DNA of 64,000 nt. Origin: Coniella vitis. Its lineage: Eukaryota > Ascomycota > Sordariomycetes > Diaporthales > Schizoparmaceae. This document shows, piece by piece, positions 47,400-60,190 of the stretch. Each line of letters opens with the position of its first letter. Positions within the stretch are counted from its first letter, which is position 1. Both the position numbers and the translations under genes were made by a program. The notes below the pieces were generated by a model. The model saw nothing but the letters and a program-made list of their open reading frames with translations. It was not told the DNA's origin and made no database searches. The stretch spans positions 1,488,001-1,552,000 of the forward strand of contig WUJK01000009.1 in assembly GCA_011317545.1 (NCBI GenBank). The letters are read 5' to 3'.

Positions 47400-49196
47400 C
47401 GATTGCGGGGTCCGAAAATCACGGTCGACGGTAGCCCATTGCAGCAGCAGGAGCTCCAAGAAAGAAGGACGAGAAGAGGCAATGGCGAGAAAGCAGGCCA
47501 GATGCGAGCGGTCCAAAGTGGAACGCCAACAAAGACAAGGCGAGGGGATGCGATGCGATTGTAGGAGGCAAGACAGGCAGTCCAGTAGTCCAGTAGTCCA
47601 GCTACCGGGCCGGAGTCAGAATCGGCCACGATTTGATTCGTTCATGCTGCCCAGGATATGAGACGAGACCAGCAAGTGCCCCCTGCCAACAAGATGCCAT
47701 CCAAGCAAAAGGGCTCCAGATCCACGGCGGCAAGGGCGGCAGGAGCTGTCCCTCGCAAACTGCCGGGTTGGGGGACTTTTCACGGTGACAGTACATAGTA
47801 CCTACTAGCCTGCTAAGTACATTCTGTGCTCCTGCTTCTCCGTGCGGCACCCAAGCCCCCGCTCCGAGTACGTGTACTTTGTACCATTGAACTACCTAAG
47901 CAAGCCCTGGTACTTGGCGATTTTCCACGTCGTAGAACCACCTCATCACACCTTGATCACGCTCAAAGGTAGCACAAAGGCATTGAGCTCAAAAACAAAG
48001 TCGTCTGCCGCTTTCCAACACCCGTTTGTCTTATACACTGAGGAATACTTGCGCAGACAGCGAACAAGACATAATTCATGCTTCATTTTCCGTGGAGACG
48101 CAGCGTTATAGCAGTCCTTGTACATAGTAGAGACACGCTACCGTTGGCCTGAGTAGACAACCGCCATGCCACGTCTTTCAAGCCGCCGCTAACCAAACTG
48201 CACCGGCCTAGCCTACCTACCCAACCTCCAGGGGCGCATGCTTGGACAAGTCAGGAATAGCACGAAAAGAAGCAGAGAACAGCTCAAGTGCAAACTTGAC
48301 CCTGAGGGCTAAGGCAGCAGCGGCAACAAGGACACCTGAGAAAATATACGAGCGTGGCCACGGCTTGCCAAGCTTTTGTCTCTCCATGTTCAATGCTTGG
48401 AATGGAGTTTGCCAGAGGTCTCGCTGAGAGGAACGACGCCAGCCAGTCTAACGTGGTTCATATGATGACATTGCTCCTGATATTTTAGCCAAGCCTCGTG
48501 CGATCGTGGCGCAAGGGTGAAGCCGTTGCTGTGGTCATGGGTAGTATGTGATACAAATTGATCACTCTTACCAATATCGCAAAATCAATCCTCTCATGCT
48601 ATGAGACAAGAGGCTGAAGATACCAAGTGTTGTTCTATGCGGCTGTCTAGATCACATAGAGCAAGCCTGACGCGAAAGTGCTGGGGGATTGAGGAAAAGA
48701 GAGAAGGGTTCGAGAATAAAGAAAGACATTGTGTGAAGAAATGGAATGGTTTGAGATGGCTTGTAGGTCTGCTTGACTTGCTACACTTTGAAACATCAAC
48801 GATGTTGTGGCTGCTTCAACACGTGGTGTGTTATCGAGGGTAGCCGTACCGATTGTTGGGTGTGCGAACAAGGGACGACAAATGAGGACCAAGTCACTGA
48901 CGCTGTTGCTTCACATATGCTGCTCGTGTGGATTCCAAGAAGCTCTCTGCAGCCTGTGCCACGGCTATTTTTATGGCCATTGCGCGATTTGAGGCTATCT
49001 CCACACTTACTGCCACCCAAGACAGGCCAAACAAACAGTCTCGCTTCGAGGTGTCTATGTACCTATTTTTTGGCAGATTGGCATAAGCAGATGGCCTCCA
49101 GGCACGGAGTAGACCCTGCTGAGGGCAGAACCATTTGGATCTCGCGATTAGCCCTCAAGATTGTTGCTGCTCGTCGCTGAAATGCAGATGTAGTCT
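47400..49196. other. Divergent promoter region of SulP and Zn2Cys6 genes
   Basis: 1.8 kb without a supported gene. Short frames, for example 48773-49180, have no known motif. No repeats of note. Confidence 0.5.
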
Positions 49197-51751
49197 ATGA
49201 GCACGCTCGGGGTGTCTGTAGTAGACGCCCACATGGCCATGCGGCCCAGCAGCGACCCGGAGTATCCGTGGACTTCGCCAGCAGCAATCACCAAACGGCC
49301 GAGAAGTAACACCAGAATGAAGCGCCGTGCCTCTGGCCTGCCTCACCTTGAAACCCCGCGAGGCCGGCGACAGCCACAGACCAGCTGTGACTTCTGCCGC
49401 TCCAAAAAGCTCAAGTGTGATCGTCGTCAGCCATGCTCCAATTGCAGCAGTAGAGGCGTCGTCTGCAACGGCCAGCCCCTGGTCGCCGCGTCTGTATCGG
49501 CCAATACTGTCGCGCCCTCCCAGGCCCAGCCCCTGCCCGCCGACGACGTTCTCGAGAGACTGCACCGCCTTGAAGACGCCGTTTTTGGCCCATGCGCAAG
49601 CCCACGCCATCCTCCTCACCCTCCACCACCGCCTGATTCTGAGTCTGCCTACCGGCCCTCGGGCGCGTTGGACAATGCCGCCAGCGAGCTGGACTACGAT
49701 GTGTTAAGCGATTCACTCGTGAGTTTGCTACTCTCTGTCTCGGTCGTTCCTTTCATGACCTGAGCTGACCTGTAGTGGACCCTCGATGATTGCGCGACTT
49801 TTGACTTCCGCGTTGCTGCTTCTGGCGAGCCTAGCCCTGCCAGGCCGACGTCTGTCCGTCGCGTCGACCTGCCGAGTCGCGAGGACGCCCTGTGTCTCCT
49901 GCACGACTACATCGACAACTCTGACTACTATGTGGCAAATATCTTGCATCCCGCTTCCGTCCATGCCACCGTCGATGGTGTCTACACACGCCTGTTGCGC
50001 CAAGGCCAAAGAGCTGACCTCGGCGCTGCCGCGTTTGTTCTCTGCATCTGCGCTGCTGCCGCCTTCTTCTGGGACGATGAATCCCCTGCTCAGTACAACT
50101 TCCCCTCCGAAGACCACGCAGCAGCCCAGTCTCAGACCTGGAGGACCAGTGCCTGGGACCTCATTGACCAGGCGCAACGGTCCGCTTCCAACACACTCGA
50201 GATGATCCAGGCCAGGCTCGTGCTCGCTGACTTGTTGTACAATGTTGAGGGTGTGACACCCCGCTTCCGCTACATCCACAGCTGTGCGCGCACAGCCGCG
50301 TATGAATCCAAGCTGCACTTGGTTGACTTCCCAGGCACTACCTCGGCCGATAGCGCGCTCATGCAGGAAAGGAAGCGCAGAATTTGGTGGTACATTGTCG
50401 GGACAGATTGGTACGTCGTCTTGATCCATCCTGGAGTGACTCAGCACCCATCATAACGGGGGAATATCTCTCCAACTGACATTCTACTTCAGGCTCTTAG
50501 GCACCATGGGTGGTAATGCCGACCGTATCTATGCGGTTAGTCCCAAGCACATGGCAGTCAATTACCCAAGTCATGTCCCTGACGAGGTCCATGGCCTCTC
50601 CTCTTCCTTCTCCTTCTCCTCCCACAGACCATGGTCGGAGGCTTCCGCAGTACATATGAACATACGCATTCGGTTGGCACAGATATGCCGCGAGACGGCT
50701 GATTCCCTACCGCTGGGCGCCAAGGACGTCAACACTTTGCCATACTCCAACATTGCGGCCCTCGATAAGGGCTACCAGCAGATTTTAGCCGACTATCCTC
50801 CTCTGCACGAGCACCTGAGCTCGCCCGATTTGACGCTGCGAAGGATTGGCCGTCAACGGTCTATTGCTCTTTTATCAATCCATGCTCGGCGGGCCAAGAT
50901 GCTGAGGTCTTTGCTTTCGCTGAAGCCGATGCCGACCAGATTCGAGCTTTTTCGCAAAAACTGCTTAAACTCGGCTGAATCCGTCATACATATTGCCTCG
51001 GCCATGCTAAGTGAGGCTGTCGATACCCCATCTTCTAGAGCGCTCGTCGCAAACACGCGGTCCAGCGATAGTTTAGCAAGGCAGCGAAGCCCCCACCGCC
51101 GCGGGCTCATAATCAATCATGTCAGTTGCCAATCGCTGTTACTCAATACCTTCTTCTCTTTGCATTGCTGTCTCAGCATCCCACGGCCCCCGCTGATTAG
51201 CCGAAACATACTGCTGACTGTGGATGCAACAGCTCTTCATAGCATGTGCTGTGTTGGCCACAGATCCTTCACTTCGCGCAGGATCAGAGGCTAGCAATTC
51301 AGCTTCCTGGCCTGAAGTAGAACAGAGGCGATCGCATTTAGCAAATGCCTGCAGGCTTATGGAGAAAGCAGGCGAGAAAAGTCCTATGGCCCAGCACATG
51401 ACAAAACGTCTTGTGGAGACACTCCGAAAACATTGTGTTCACGGTGTAGAAAAGCAAAGGGGTTCTACACCTGGTATACTGACTCTCAAAGACACATTTG
51501 AGTCTGACGTCAACAAGACTACTCACAAGCCATTGCAGCAGCCGCCAAGCGAGCTAGAAGCTACTGCGAAGGGTTCTTCCAACGTCGATGGAGCTCAACG
51601 ACAAGCAGCAACGCATCAGGAATGGGCATCAGGCACTTTTTGCTCAAGCACCATGACTGGCATATGTGATGATTTCCTTAGTACGAACCTGACAGAAGAC
51701 GGTTGGGATCGATTGTTTGCGGATCTGGATACGCTTAGTGGCGGGATGTGA
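49197..51751 (+). CDS. Zn2Cys6 fungal transcription factor
   Basis: Four exons, 49197-49718, 49776-50410, 50493-51120 and 51233-51751, give about 767 aa. The start is uncertain; Met codons at 49197, 49233, 49239 and 49317 are in frame and all leave the DNA-binding domain intact. The binuclear cluster is at about residues 64-90 with the spacing CX2CX6CX5CX2CX6C (SCDFCRSKKLKCDRRQPCSN). A leucine-containing short coiled region (DDVLERLHRLEDAVFG) follows and could mediate dimerisation. The large middle domain resembles the fungal-specific regulatory domain (DLLYNVEGVTPRFRYIHSCA, then RRIWWYIVGTDWLLG), where RRIWW is its most conserved block. Exon 4 joins INH to LFIACAVLATDPS. It lies between the SulP and OPT transporter genes, so it may regulate them, but no binding sites were identified. 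Confidence 0.92.
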
Positions 51752-52468
51752 CAAAATCCTTGGGCGCGTCACTTGGCGTTATACTTTACGATCCTGGGCC
51801 AAAGCATGACATGCTTAAGCTCGCTCTTGCTGACGCATTTAGAAGCATTCGCCTCCCTCTTGAACTCCACGAGCATTCCTATTTCAATCCCATCATCCTC
51901 TGCTGTCTTGCTCTTCATGTGGGCATTTTGACGCCATAACGGCCCTCAAATAGACAGGAACTCATAGAACCCGTTCCGCATTCCTCCGCGATGTAGCAGA
52001 GTGGCCTGTTGACCGTTATAGTACATCATATGTTACCAAATGTCATATTATAGTCGGAATTTGTAAACATTGATTTTCGCAGCCCTCGATATTACTTGTC
52101 GCCACATTCATACGTCCAGAGCATCCATATTTATATCGTTTGCAGTACCTAACTCTTTCATTGTCGGTACACTACGTTTGACTGAGTACCATTGGGTTTC
52201 GTTTGAGACACTGGTACACTGGTAAGATAACATAAACCTGTATCAGCAGAGCATGATAGTTGCCTTCAAGGTGGCATATGTATCATCTTCCGGTATCATA
52301 GAAACGGCCCAGTATATTACGAATGCAGCAAACATCAAAATCTCATGGCTATGTATTTTTACACTGCTGTTGGTCCCTTTGACCTATGAGCACACGTGCA
52401 TTACTGTGTTATGCATGTGATATAACACTTGGACTTGAAGCATTTGCTGATAAAGCCACAGAGACCGA
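51752..52468. other. Intergenic region between convergent genes
   Basis: 3' flanks of the Zn2Cys6 and OPT genes; AT-richer than the genes. No gene, repeat or RNA was recognised. Confidence 0.6.
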
Positions 52469-55375
52469 TTATGACCATGTGCCGTTACCAGGTCCAAAAT
52501 AGCCAACAGAAGGCAGCTGTAGCCATGGCGTTCCATCATTGTCTGCAGTGTTCTGCCAAACTTCATTGCCCCACCAAGAAGGGAATTGCACCCCCGGTCC
52601 ATAGGTGACTGCGAAGAATATCACAATGCCAGAAATTGCCAGTCCCTATATTGTATATGTCAATGGGGTTCTCTGACACATCAAAACCAAGCCAAGTTAA
52701 ATTAGACTTACCGAGTCAAGAGCAGCGGCAAGTATGTAGTTGTATTTGGCCCTTCTTCGATGTCAGCTGTGCCCTGCAAATAGATGCGTTCGTGACTCTC
52801 GGGGATTCTTTCTCGTTCCCCGGGCATACAACCGAGGCGGGCAACAACGATGATCTTTGGGGACTATCCTTATGAAGGAGCTTTTGTGTGGGCTTTTATG
52901 AACCAACTTACCACCAGGCTCGGTATCTATTGTATATAAACTTGTTGAAAATGACGTTGACGATATACCAGCTGGAATAATTGATACCTGTTGCTGGAGG
53001 GACATTGTATGTTCCTACAAAAATCAGTGGCCAGTTGATCTTGCGCACAAATTCAGACTTTGTCTTTTTCCAAACATAGTACGTGACAGGCGGCAACAGT
53101 AGGCCAATCCAAAAGAAGTGCAGCTGTGAGCATGATGATTTTCTTGTTAGTCAAAACAGCCCAGCTCAACTGCAAAACGGTCCATTCGGACGGCTTCCAG
53201 CAGTGATGAAGGCAAACTTACCAAGCCCGAGTAGATTTTGCCTGCAGAATATAACCGCGCGGGACCGATAAGTCCCCATATGATGGAAGAGCTGTAGACC
53301 GTGAGACCATTTGGACAGGTGAATCCGTTCGGCTGGTCCGTATCACAGATGCCTTCGACATGGCCAAGCATCCACAATGTCACACCCACCTGTGTCAGGG
53401 CGCCTAAGATAGTGGCGAGACCCTGTGCGAGGAAGAGAGTCCGCGGGGCGATTTTGAGGTAATGTGCCAGTTTCACTCATCGGTCCTCGTGTTAGTTATT
53501 TGAATCCATTGAACGTGCGTAAATGCATGGACCACAAGCTCCAAGAGCTATTTGAACATTTGGTATGGCAAGCAAAGGAGCCTATAAGCCGAAGGAAATA
53601 GTGGAGGGAAATTGCGCATGGAGTGGCAACTTACTGTCTTGTGCGAAATACAGCCCTTGACCCACAACATCGGTGGACAGAATCTTGAAGAGCATGTTGG
53701 CCATTGGCTTGCCTTCGAACATGTAACCGCCAATAAACTCAGCTAGGACGTTGATTTGATTGGCGTCCACGTTTGTAACGCCCTGGATCATGCCGCACGG
53801 GATCATATAGACTGTCGGGATGAGAAGCGCCAGAACGATACCGTATACTGGGAGACCTGTCGCGAAGACCTCAGTCATGGCAATGGACATGCCAAACACA
53901 ACCAGAATGATGGATGCCCACCACCACGTGGGCACCTGTTTGTACGACTTCATGAGACGGGCGTGGATGTCCAGTCTCAAAGAGCCTTTGAAGGCGTCAA
54001 CCAACTCCCGCCAGTGGAAGAAGTAGATATGCGACAGCACGCTCGTAATCGAGGCAAAAGACAAGCCGTAGACAAAGGCGAAGGTCGCAGGAAGGTACGG
54101 AGGGCTATACGCGGCATATTTCTCCGTGTCAAGGCTCTCTCCGGTGATGACCCTGGTAGTGTCGTAAACCTGGCCATAGCGATCGTACACGTCCGCGGTG
54201 CAAAAAGGCAAGTAGGCAGAAAACCACGTATTGGTATAATACAGTGCCGGCGTAATAACCCAGAAGAAGAGTGCGAAGCCGAAAAAGACATTGACAGCGG
54301 CCCAGTGCGGACTTGTCAATGGGTTGTTGTTGTAGGCGACCAGGCTCCAATCGAATGTGAGAGGAAACAGGCCCATGCCGGTCACCATACCAAACACTTG
54401 GTTGACAGCAATGTTCTTGGGCGCGATCCAGCAGATCCACGTAAAGTAGCTCAATCCTGTGAATATCAGGCCGGGGAACCAGTACCACACAAAGGCGATG
54501 GCGCCAACAACGAGAAAGAATTTTATGCGTGTGATCCTCCAACCGTCGGCAACGGCGTTGGCTCTCGAGTGCAGAGAGCTCAACAACGCGATATTACTCA
54601 GTACGCCGGGCCAGATCATGCTTGCTGGCTCGACCAACCATCTCGCGCTCAAGCCCGCGAGGCCGTAACCGAGCAGTTGACAACACAGGACTACCATGAC
54701 GCTGAAGCCAGTACGCAGCGTGAAACCGTACAGCTTCGCCGCCTGTATGATATTGGTTGAGTCTGCCGACCCAAATCCAAAGGATACGTTGCTCATGATG
54801 GTCACCAAAGCATGCTCTTTGATGTTGAAATGCCTGTCAGGGTTGATTCGGCTGATAGGGAGCAGATGGGCGAGGAAAGCACCCAGAGGAAAAGCCAACA
54901 GTTCAGATACCAGCGAGACGATTTTGACACCGGGATAGCGAAGAGAAAAGAATTGGTTGACACCCGCACCCAGGAAGACGAAAACCTATGTACAGGTTGA
55001 TGTGTTAGCAGCATGACTATTGCGCCATCCGTCGATTTGGGTATGCACGATCACAATACTTACAATCCCCAAAAACCAGGCTCGAAAGGTGTTCACCGGC
55101 ATCTCAGTGTCGTCAGTCTCGGGCACAACAGCGCGGACTGCTGGGAAGGGACTCGTGTCCGCTTTCCAATCTCCTTCGTTGTCGTCTTCGGCGATGACAC
55201 GGGCCAGATCGACTTCAAGCTCCGTCAAGTGACCCTGCAATACCTCGCACTCGGCATTATCGTGAACATTGTGCTTGCCCTTTTCTTCAAGTCCAAAATC
55301 GGGACCGTATCTACCACCACCTTCATTTTCTTCTATCATCTTCTCATCTGCAGCAACGCCTGCAGTAGGCTCCAT
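52469..55375 (-). CDS. Oligopeptide transporter (OPT family)
   Basis: Six exons, 55375-55064, 54985-53635, 53475-53222, 53123-52912, 52751-52712 and 52645-52469, give 781 aa. The exon joins are supported by family continuity: AWFLGI to VFVFLGAGVNQFF, YFAQD to MKLAHYLKIAPRTLF, YSGL to LHFFWIGLL, RAWW to AKYNYILAAALDS, then GLAISGIVIFFAV. Exon 5 is only 40 nt. OPT proteins import small peptides, glutathione or metal chelates with protons. Hallmarks are HALVTIMSNVSFGFGSADST, SYFTWICWIAP and QGVTNVDANQINVLAEFIGGY. The N-terminus is cytosolic and acidic and the C-terminus ends in GPGNGTWS. The family KIPPR motif reads KIAPR here. The gene is the last intact one before the RIP-affected block, whose edge lies about 650 bp upstream of the start codon. 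Confidence 0.95.
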
Positions 55376-56029
55376 GAAGGTTAGATAAGATATGTATTAT
55401 GATGCTGAACTGCCACGCTGTCGATCATGCGAGACGATATCCCAATGCTCGGAGATGATGGTTGTTAAAACACATCGTTCCGCACATCTCTCCTTATATC
55501 ACGAATTCTGTATCTTTGTATAGTATGTACATACAGGCATGGCTGCGATAAGAATGTAACATGGCTTGAACCCACCTCCCAGGCAACGCATCAATACATA
55601 GTAAGTGGCAACCTATAATGCGTGCGTGCGGGGTCCTCCGTATCGACTTGGCAGATAAGTGAGCATAGAAGGTGGGGGCGACCAGGATGTTGATGCAATG
55701 TATTATTATTCGCTTGAAGTCTATATAAAAATTTCCGAGTATATACGGCAACGAAGACTGCCGGTTGTTTGCCCGTTGCTAGTAGCCTATCTGTTGGATA
55801 TCGCTAGCTCTAATAAGGATCGGATGCAGTACTACGCTATAGTGCTAAAGTATGGGTAGTTGTTGGTTACGATCGTATCAAGACTTATAAGCCTGAGCCA
55901 TTGTACAGAAACGTCCGGCACGGCAGGATTTTGTTCTGCCGTACGCTCTGCTATAGTCTGATCTATTGAAAGATACCTCCGGCACGGTCAAATTCGCCTA
56001 AAATTGGGTTCTGCAGAGGTACCCCTCTA
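55376..56029. other. Transition from normal to AT-rich DNA
   Basis: Composition is still normal and CpA/TpG are present until about 56000. A perfect 7-bp hairpin (55920-55926 with 55936-55942, loop of 9) and a 10-bp direct repeat TCCGGCACGG (55914-55923 and 55978-55987) sit at this border. The first 300 bp probably hold the OPT promoter. Confidence 0.55.
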
Positions 56030-57039
56030 ATTTGATAATCTAGATAATAACTTCTTATAAAAGAGTTAATTTATCTATTATAAGTCTTTAATCTAAGAGA
56101 AGTTACGGTAAACGAGTTTTTATAAAGTCTTTATAGAGTTTTACTCTATTAATATTATAAAGAGCACTTTTATATATTATATTATAAGTAAATATATATA
56201 TTAAAAGTAATTTCGTTAGCTTGGTATAATATTAATATAGTTATTATCTCGCGATAGTAATAATTATAATTATTATAAAGTATCTTTAAGCTTCTCGAAT
56301 AGTTTTATTAACTATAAGATACTTATATCTCATTTATAATAATATAAAATTACGTCTTTTAAGCTTATTAATATAATACTCTTAGCTTTTACTAGAAAAC
56401 GCCTTTTAGATTATAAGTACTCTTTAATTAGAGTTTATAGGAGAGCTAAGCTCGAGGAAGCTCGATAATTATAACTGATAAAAGCATCGAATTACGATAA
56501 AAAGAAGTAATAATCTTATAAGTATTAAATAATATTATTATATCGATCGTATAATATTAGTATAATATAATTAAAAATATCGATAAATATAAATAGGGAG
56601 GATAAAGAATTTATATAGAGTTTTTATTACCTTATCTATAGCTAGGACGGATATAATAATATAGCGGTTATAACGTTTATATAACTAGAATAATATAAAA
56701 AGATAATAACCTAAATTAAATTGTTAATAAAAGATAATATCTAAAATATCTTTAAATTAAAGTTATATATAAAGAATATTAAATAAATAATATAAGTATT
56801 AAAAGTTTATAATATAAATATATAAAGTTATTATAAAGGTATAGCTATTATATAGAGAAACCTTAATATAATAATTATTAAAATATTAATAAAGTATTAA
56901 ATAATATTATAACCTACGGTTATATAGGTTATAGGAACGGGCTAACGTAATAAGCGCTTAACGGACGGAACTATAATAGACTATTAGGATCTCTTATATA
57001 ACTAAGCTATATAAGATAATATAATCAGGGTTAGGGTTA

Positions 57040-57110
57040 ATTACTCGGATTACGATAATTAAGGTAATCGGATTACGATAATTATAGTAATCGTAGTAAT
57101 CGGATTATAA
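57040..57110 (+). repeat. Tandem repeat of about 23 bp
   Basis: Two nearly identical units starting CGGATTACGATAATTA are followed by a partial third copy, just after a telobox-like sequence (57027-57040). Confidence 0.6.
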
Positions 57111-58439
57111 ACCTAGAGGTAATCTAGCTAAATAACGGAAGGATATAAGGACGATAGATTTCCTAATTATTAGATAGTTTTCCTTATAATCTTTAGTTAT
57201 AAATCTAAGTATTATTTTATATAATAGGGTAATCCTATGAACGGGTATCGAGAGAGCGTTCGCAGTTTCGATCCCAATTTCTGTTATTAACTAACTTAAG
57301 GAGAGAAGTAAGGGTAGTATCTATATAGCGGCGCGAGAGCTGCTCTTAAATAGCTCTTACGTTTAAAATCCACCCGTAGATAGAGTTTTCTATAGGTTTA
57401 CCGTCGATACGGGTCCTATTACCGATAGTCTTTTATATAGCTTATAAGCTGCTCGGAAGACGCTCTTATTTAGCGCTTATATAATACTAGTCTTTAGACG
57501 AAAAGGGAATATACTAACTAAGGCTTTATACCCTAGTATACCGAAGCTATATATTTACCCGTAGGCTTATAATATTACCCCCCCGCTTAGGCCGAACGCC
57601 CTCTTATAGAGCCGTATATAGTATAATAGCTACTTAAAAAGTATAATAACGCAACGCCGCTATACCCGCCTACCCTATTAAAGGAGCCTTATCCTTATAC
57701 CTAATAAGTATAAAAGGAGTCTTACGTTTACGGAGCTCCCTTTAACCTAGCTCTCGGCGAGTTTATAAGTTCTACCGCTTATTATTTATTAATAAAATAA
57801 TAATAACGCCCTTAACTTAATAGACGGTTATAAATATAATATCTTTACTCTTTAAAGCCTTAAAAAAGTATAAATACCCCCTTAACCCCTATTCTAAGGG
57901 TTATTCCTTCCTCTTAATTAAATTAAAGCCCTTATAAGTTATACGAAACTAACCCTTATAATAATAAGGTAAATATCGCGCCTTCCTTATTTATCCTCTA
58001 CTTATACTTAGCTTTATTAATAATATAAACGTTACTATTCGCTCTAAATAAGCTAGCGCGGCTCCTACCGCTATACCTATTACTATTACCCCTGCTATTA
58101 TTATAGGCTTTATAGCTACTCCTATAGCGGTAGTATCCGTAGTTACTACTATAACTACTCCTACTATACCTATTACTATTCCTACCGCCGCTATCCTCGC
58201 CCCTACCGCTACCTAGCTCGATAAAGCTATTAATAAGCTTATTTAGAGTATTATCGCTATTAACCCGTAGCTCTAACCTTATATTACCCTCCCTAAGGGT
58301 ATTAGGGACGAATAATACCTACCTTATATTATAAGGGCTTCTAAAAACCCCCTCTCCCTCTACTTTTATAGTATTAATAAATAGCGCTTACCCTACTTCT
58401 TCGTAGCTTACTAACTATTATAGCCGGCGCTTATTATTT

Positions 58440-59003
58440 CCCCTATAGGACGAATAAGAAGGGTAAGAACTCCGGCTATTCTTATACCCCCTTTTACTAA
58501 ACCGACGAGATATATATTATTATTATTATTATAGTTAATTATTCCCTTACCTATAATACTTCCGACCCTAGTATATACTATTCCTTCTCTACTCGCGCCT
58601 CCTTATACTTATATACTCTAGATACTCTCCGCCCCTAAGCCTTTACCGCTCTTATTATACGCTATACCTATAATTACCTACTTAAGTTAGGTAAGACTTA
58701 AGCTAGCTATAACGAGGTCCGATTATTAAATAATAAGTATACTTATAGCGTATATATCCCCTACTCCTTCCCTACTTATATCCTACTAACTTTATACTAG
58801 CGCTATAGCTATAAGCTTATACGCTACTAAGCGGTAGCGCTAAAGGATATTACCGACCTATTAGCGAAGCTTATAAAGGGGGGTAATAAGGGTAAAGGCT
58901 TAATTAATATTAAAACGAAGCGTAGTATTAATAATAACCCTTATTCTAGTAAAACTAAGGAGAGTAATTCTAATAGTAAAGAGGAGGTAAGTAAGGATAA
59001 GTA
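58440..59003 (+). pseudogene. Unidentified degenerate ORF, tail to tail with the chromovirus
   Basis: One plus-strand frame stays coherent from about 58440 to a TAA near 59001, interrupted only by TAG/TAA codons of the kind RIP makes. It reads SGYSYTPFY, then KGGNKGKG, and ends in a Lys/Ser/Asn-rich tail (KESNSNSKEEVSKDK). Coding-like Ser/Asn/Lys patterns recur, so it was probably a protein; its start is not visible and may lie upstream near 58000. I do not recognise its family. The end is about 80 bp from the end of the opposing pol gene. It could be an accessory ORF of the element or an older insertion. Confidence 0.5.
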
Positions 59004-59119
59004 AGTAGTTACGTTAGCGTATATTTCGTATATAGTTTTCTTTTTATTTATAATACTCAATTTCCTCGCTCTTCTTCTCTATAACTTTAAGCTATTATAA
59101 CTTATAACGCTATTATAGC

Positions 59120-59300
59120 GTTATTCGAACTCCTTAAGAGTAATTATATCTTTAAATTCGGATAATAGCTATTAGTTTAGCTAGTCCTATCCGACCTACT
59201 TAACTAAAACTTTATATTATAGCGTTTTATCCGTTTTTATATAGCCTCTATATAGCTTATTACGTATTCTAATAATACTTTCTACTTAGTACTCGGGTTT
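59120..59300 (-). mobile_element. Chromodomain of the chromovirus pol gene
   Basis: The frame PEY-stop-VESII, later YKVLVK and LSEFKDIITLKEFE matches the C-terminal chromodomain pattern (VE-I, YLVKW, P-EF) of integrases that target heterochromatin. Trp codons in the pocket have become stops. Confidence 0.72.
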
Positions 59301-60099
59301 CTTTCCCTCTTTAACTATAATAGGGTTAAGCCGGTATTCTCTCTATACCTATAATAGGAGCGGGTCTTATATAGCTTAAATTAGGAGATCTATATAGAAA
59401 TAAGGGTAAATACCCGGCGGGATATTTAATTCTATTATATAAGGGCTAATAATATACGTTATAATATACTTTTCGTATAGCTAGGCTAACTTCTTTAAAA
59501 GGCGGTCGGTAATAATATTTCGTAAGGAGAGCTAAACCTTATCGCCCTTAATAAGCCGCTCTATAACTATTCGTAATTTATTCGTAGATTCTTCTATTTA
59601 TTATTATACGATTGCTATTACGGCTTAAGCGAAAGTAGTTATATCTTTAAGCCGTTAGACGAAGTTCTTAGCCTAAACTTTAAGCACTTATATTAGTAAT
59701 ATACTATACTTTACCTATTCGATTAGATTTATATAATAGCTATATAAGATAAAGAATAAGCTAAGGCTAATTATATTAATATCCCTATTATTAATAGCTA
59801 GTTAAGCGCTAAATAGGAGTATCGGCTAATCTAATTATATATATATAACGAATACTTAGAGGTAATTTATAACCTCTTAGTTTACCCTTTCTATAGCTTT
59901 ATCCGTTTATAGGTAGAAAGCGGTACTTAAGCGCTATTCTATCTTTATAAGCTTATATAATCGGCGCTAGAACCCTCCTACCTAATTCAAGCCTCGGTTA
60001 TTAACTATTACCTTAGGGAAACTATAGAACCGCTAATAATAGTATAAGAACCGCTTTATATATACTTCCGCGCTTATACTATATATAGCTTCGAATATA

Positions 60100-60190
60100 A
60101 TAGCTTTCGTTAATCGGTCTATAATTACTATTAAATAAGCCTCTCTTATATCGTTCTTATAGGGGAGGTCGATTATAAAGTCTACGGATA
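60100..60190 (-). mobile_element. Integrase core fragment
   Basis: VDFIIDLPY followed by VIIDRLTKA is the conserved first catalytic-Asp region of Ty3/gypsy integrases (D of DFI, then VDRLTK in intact members). Confidence 0.85.
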
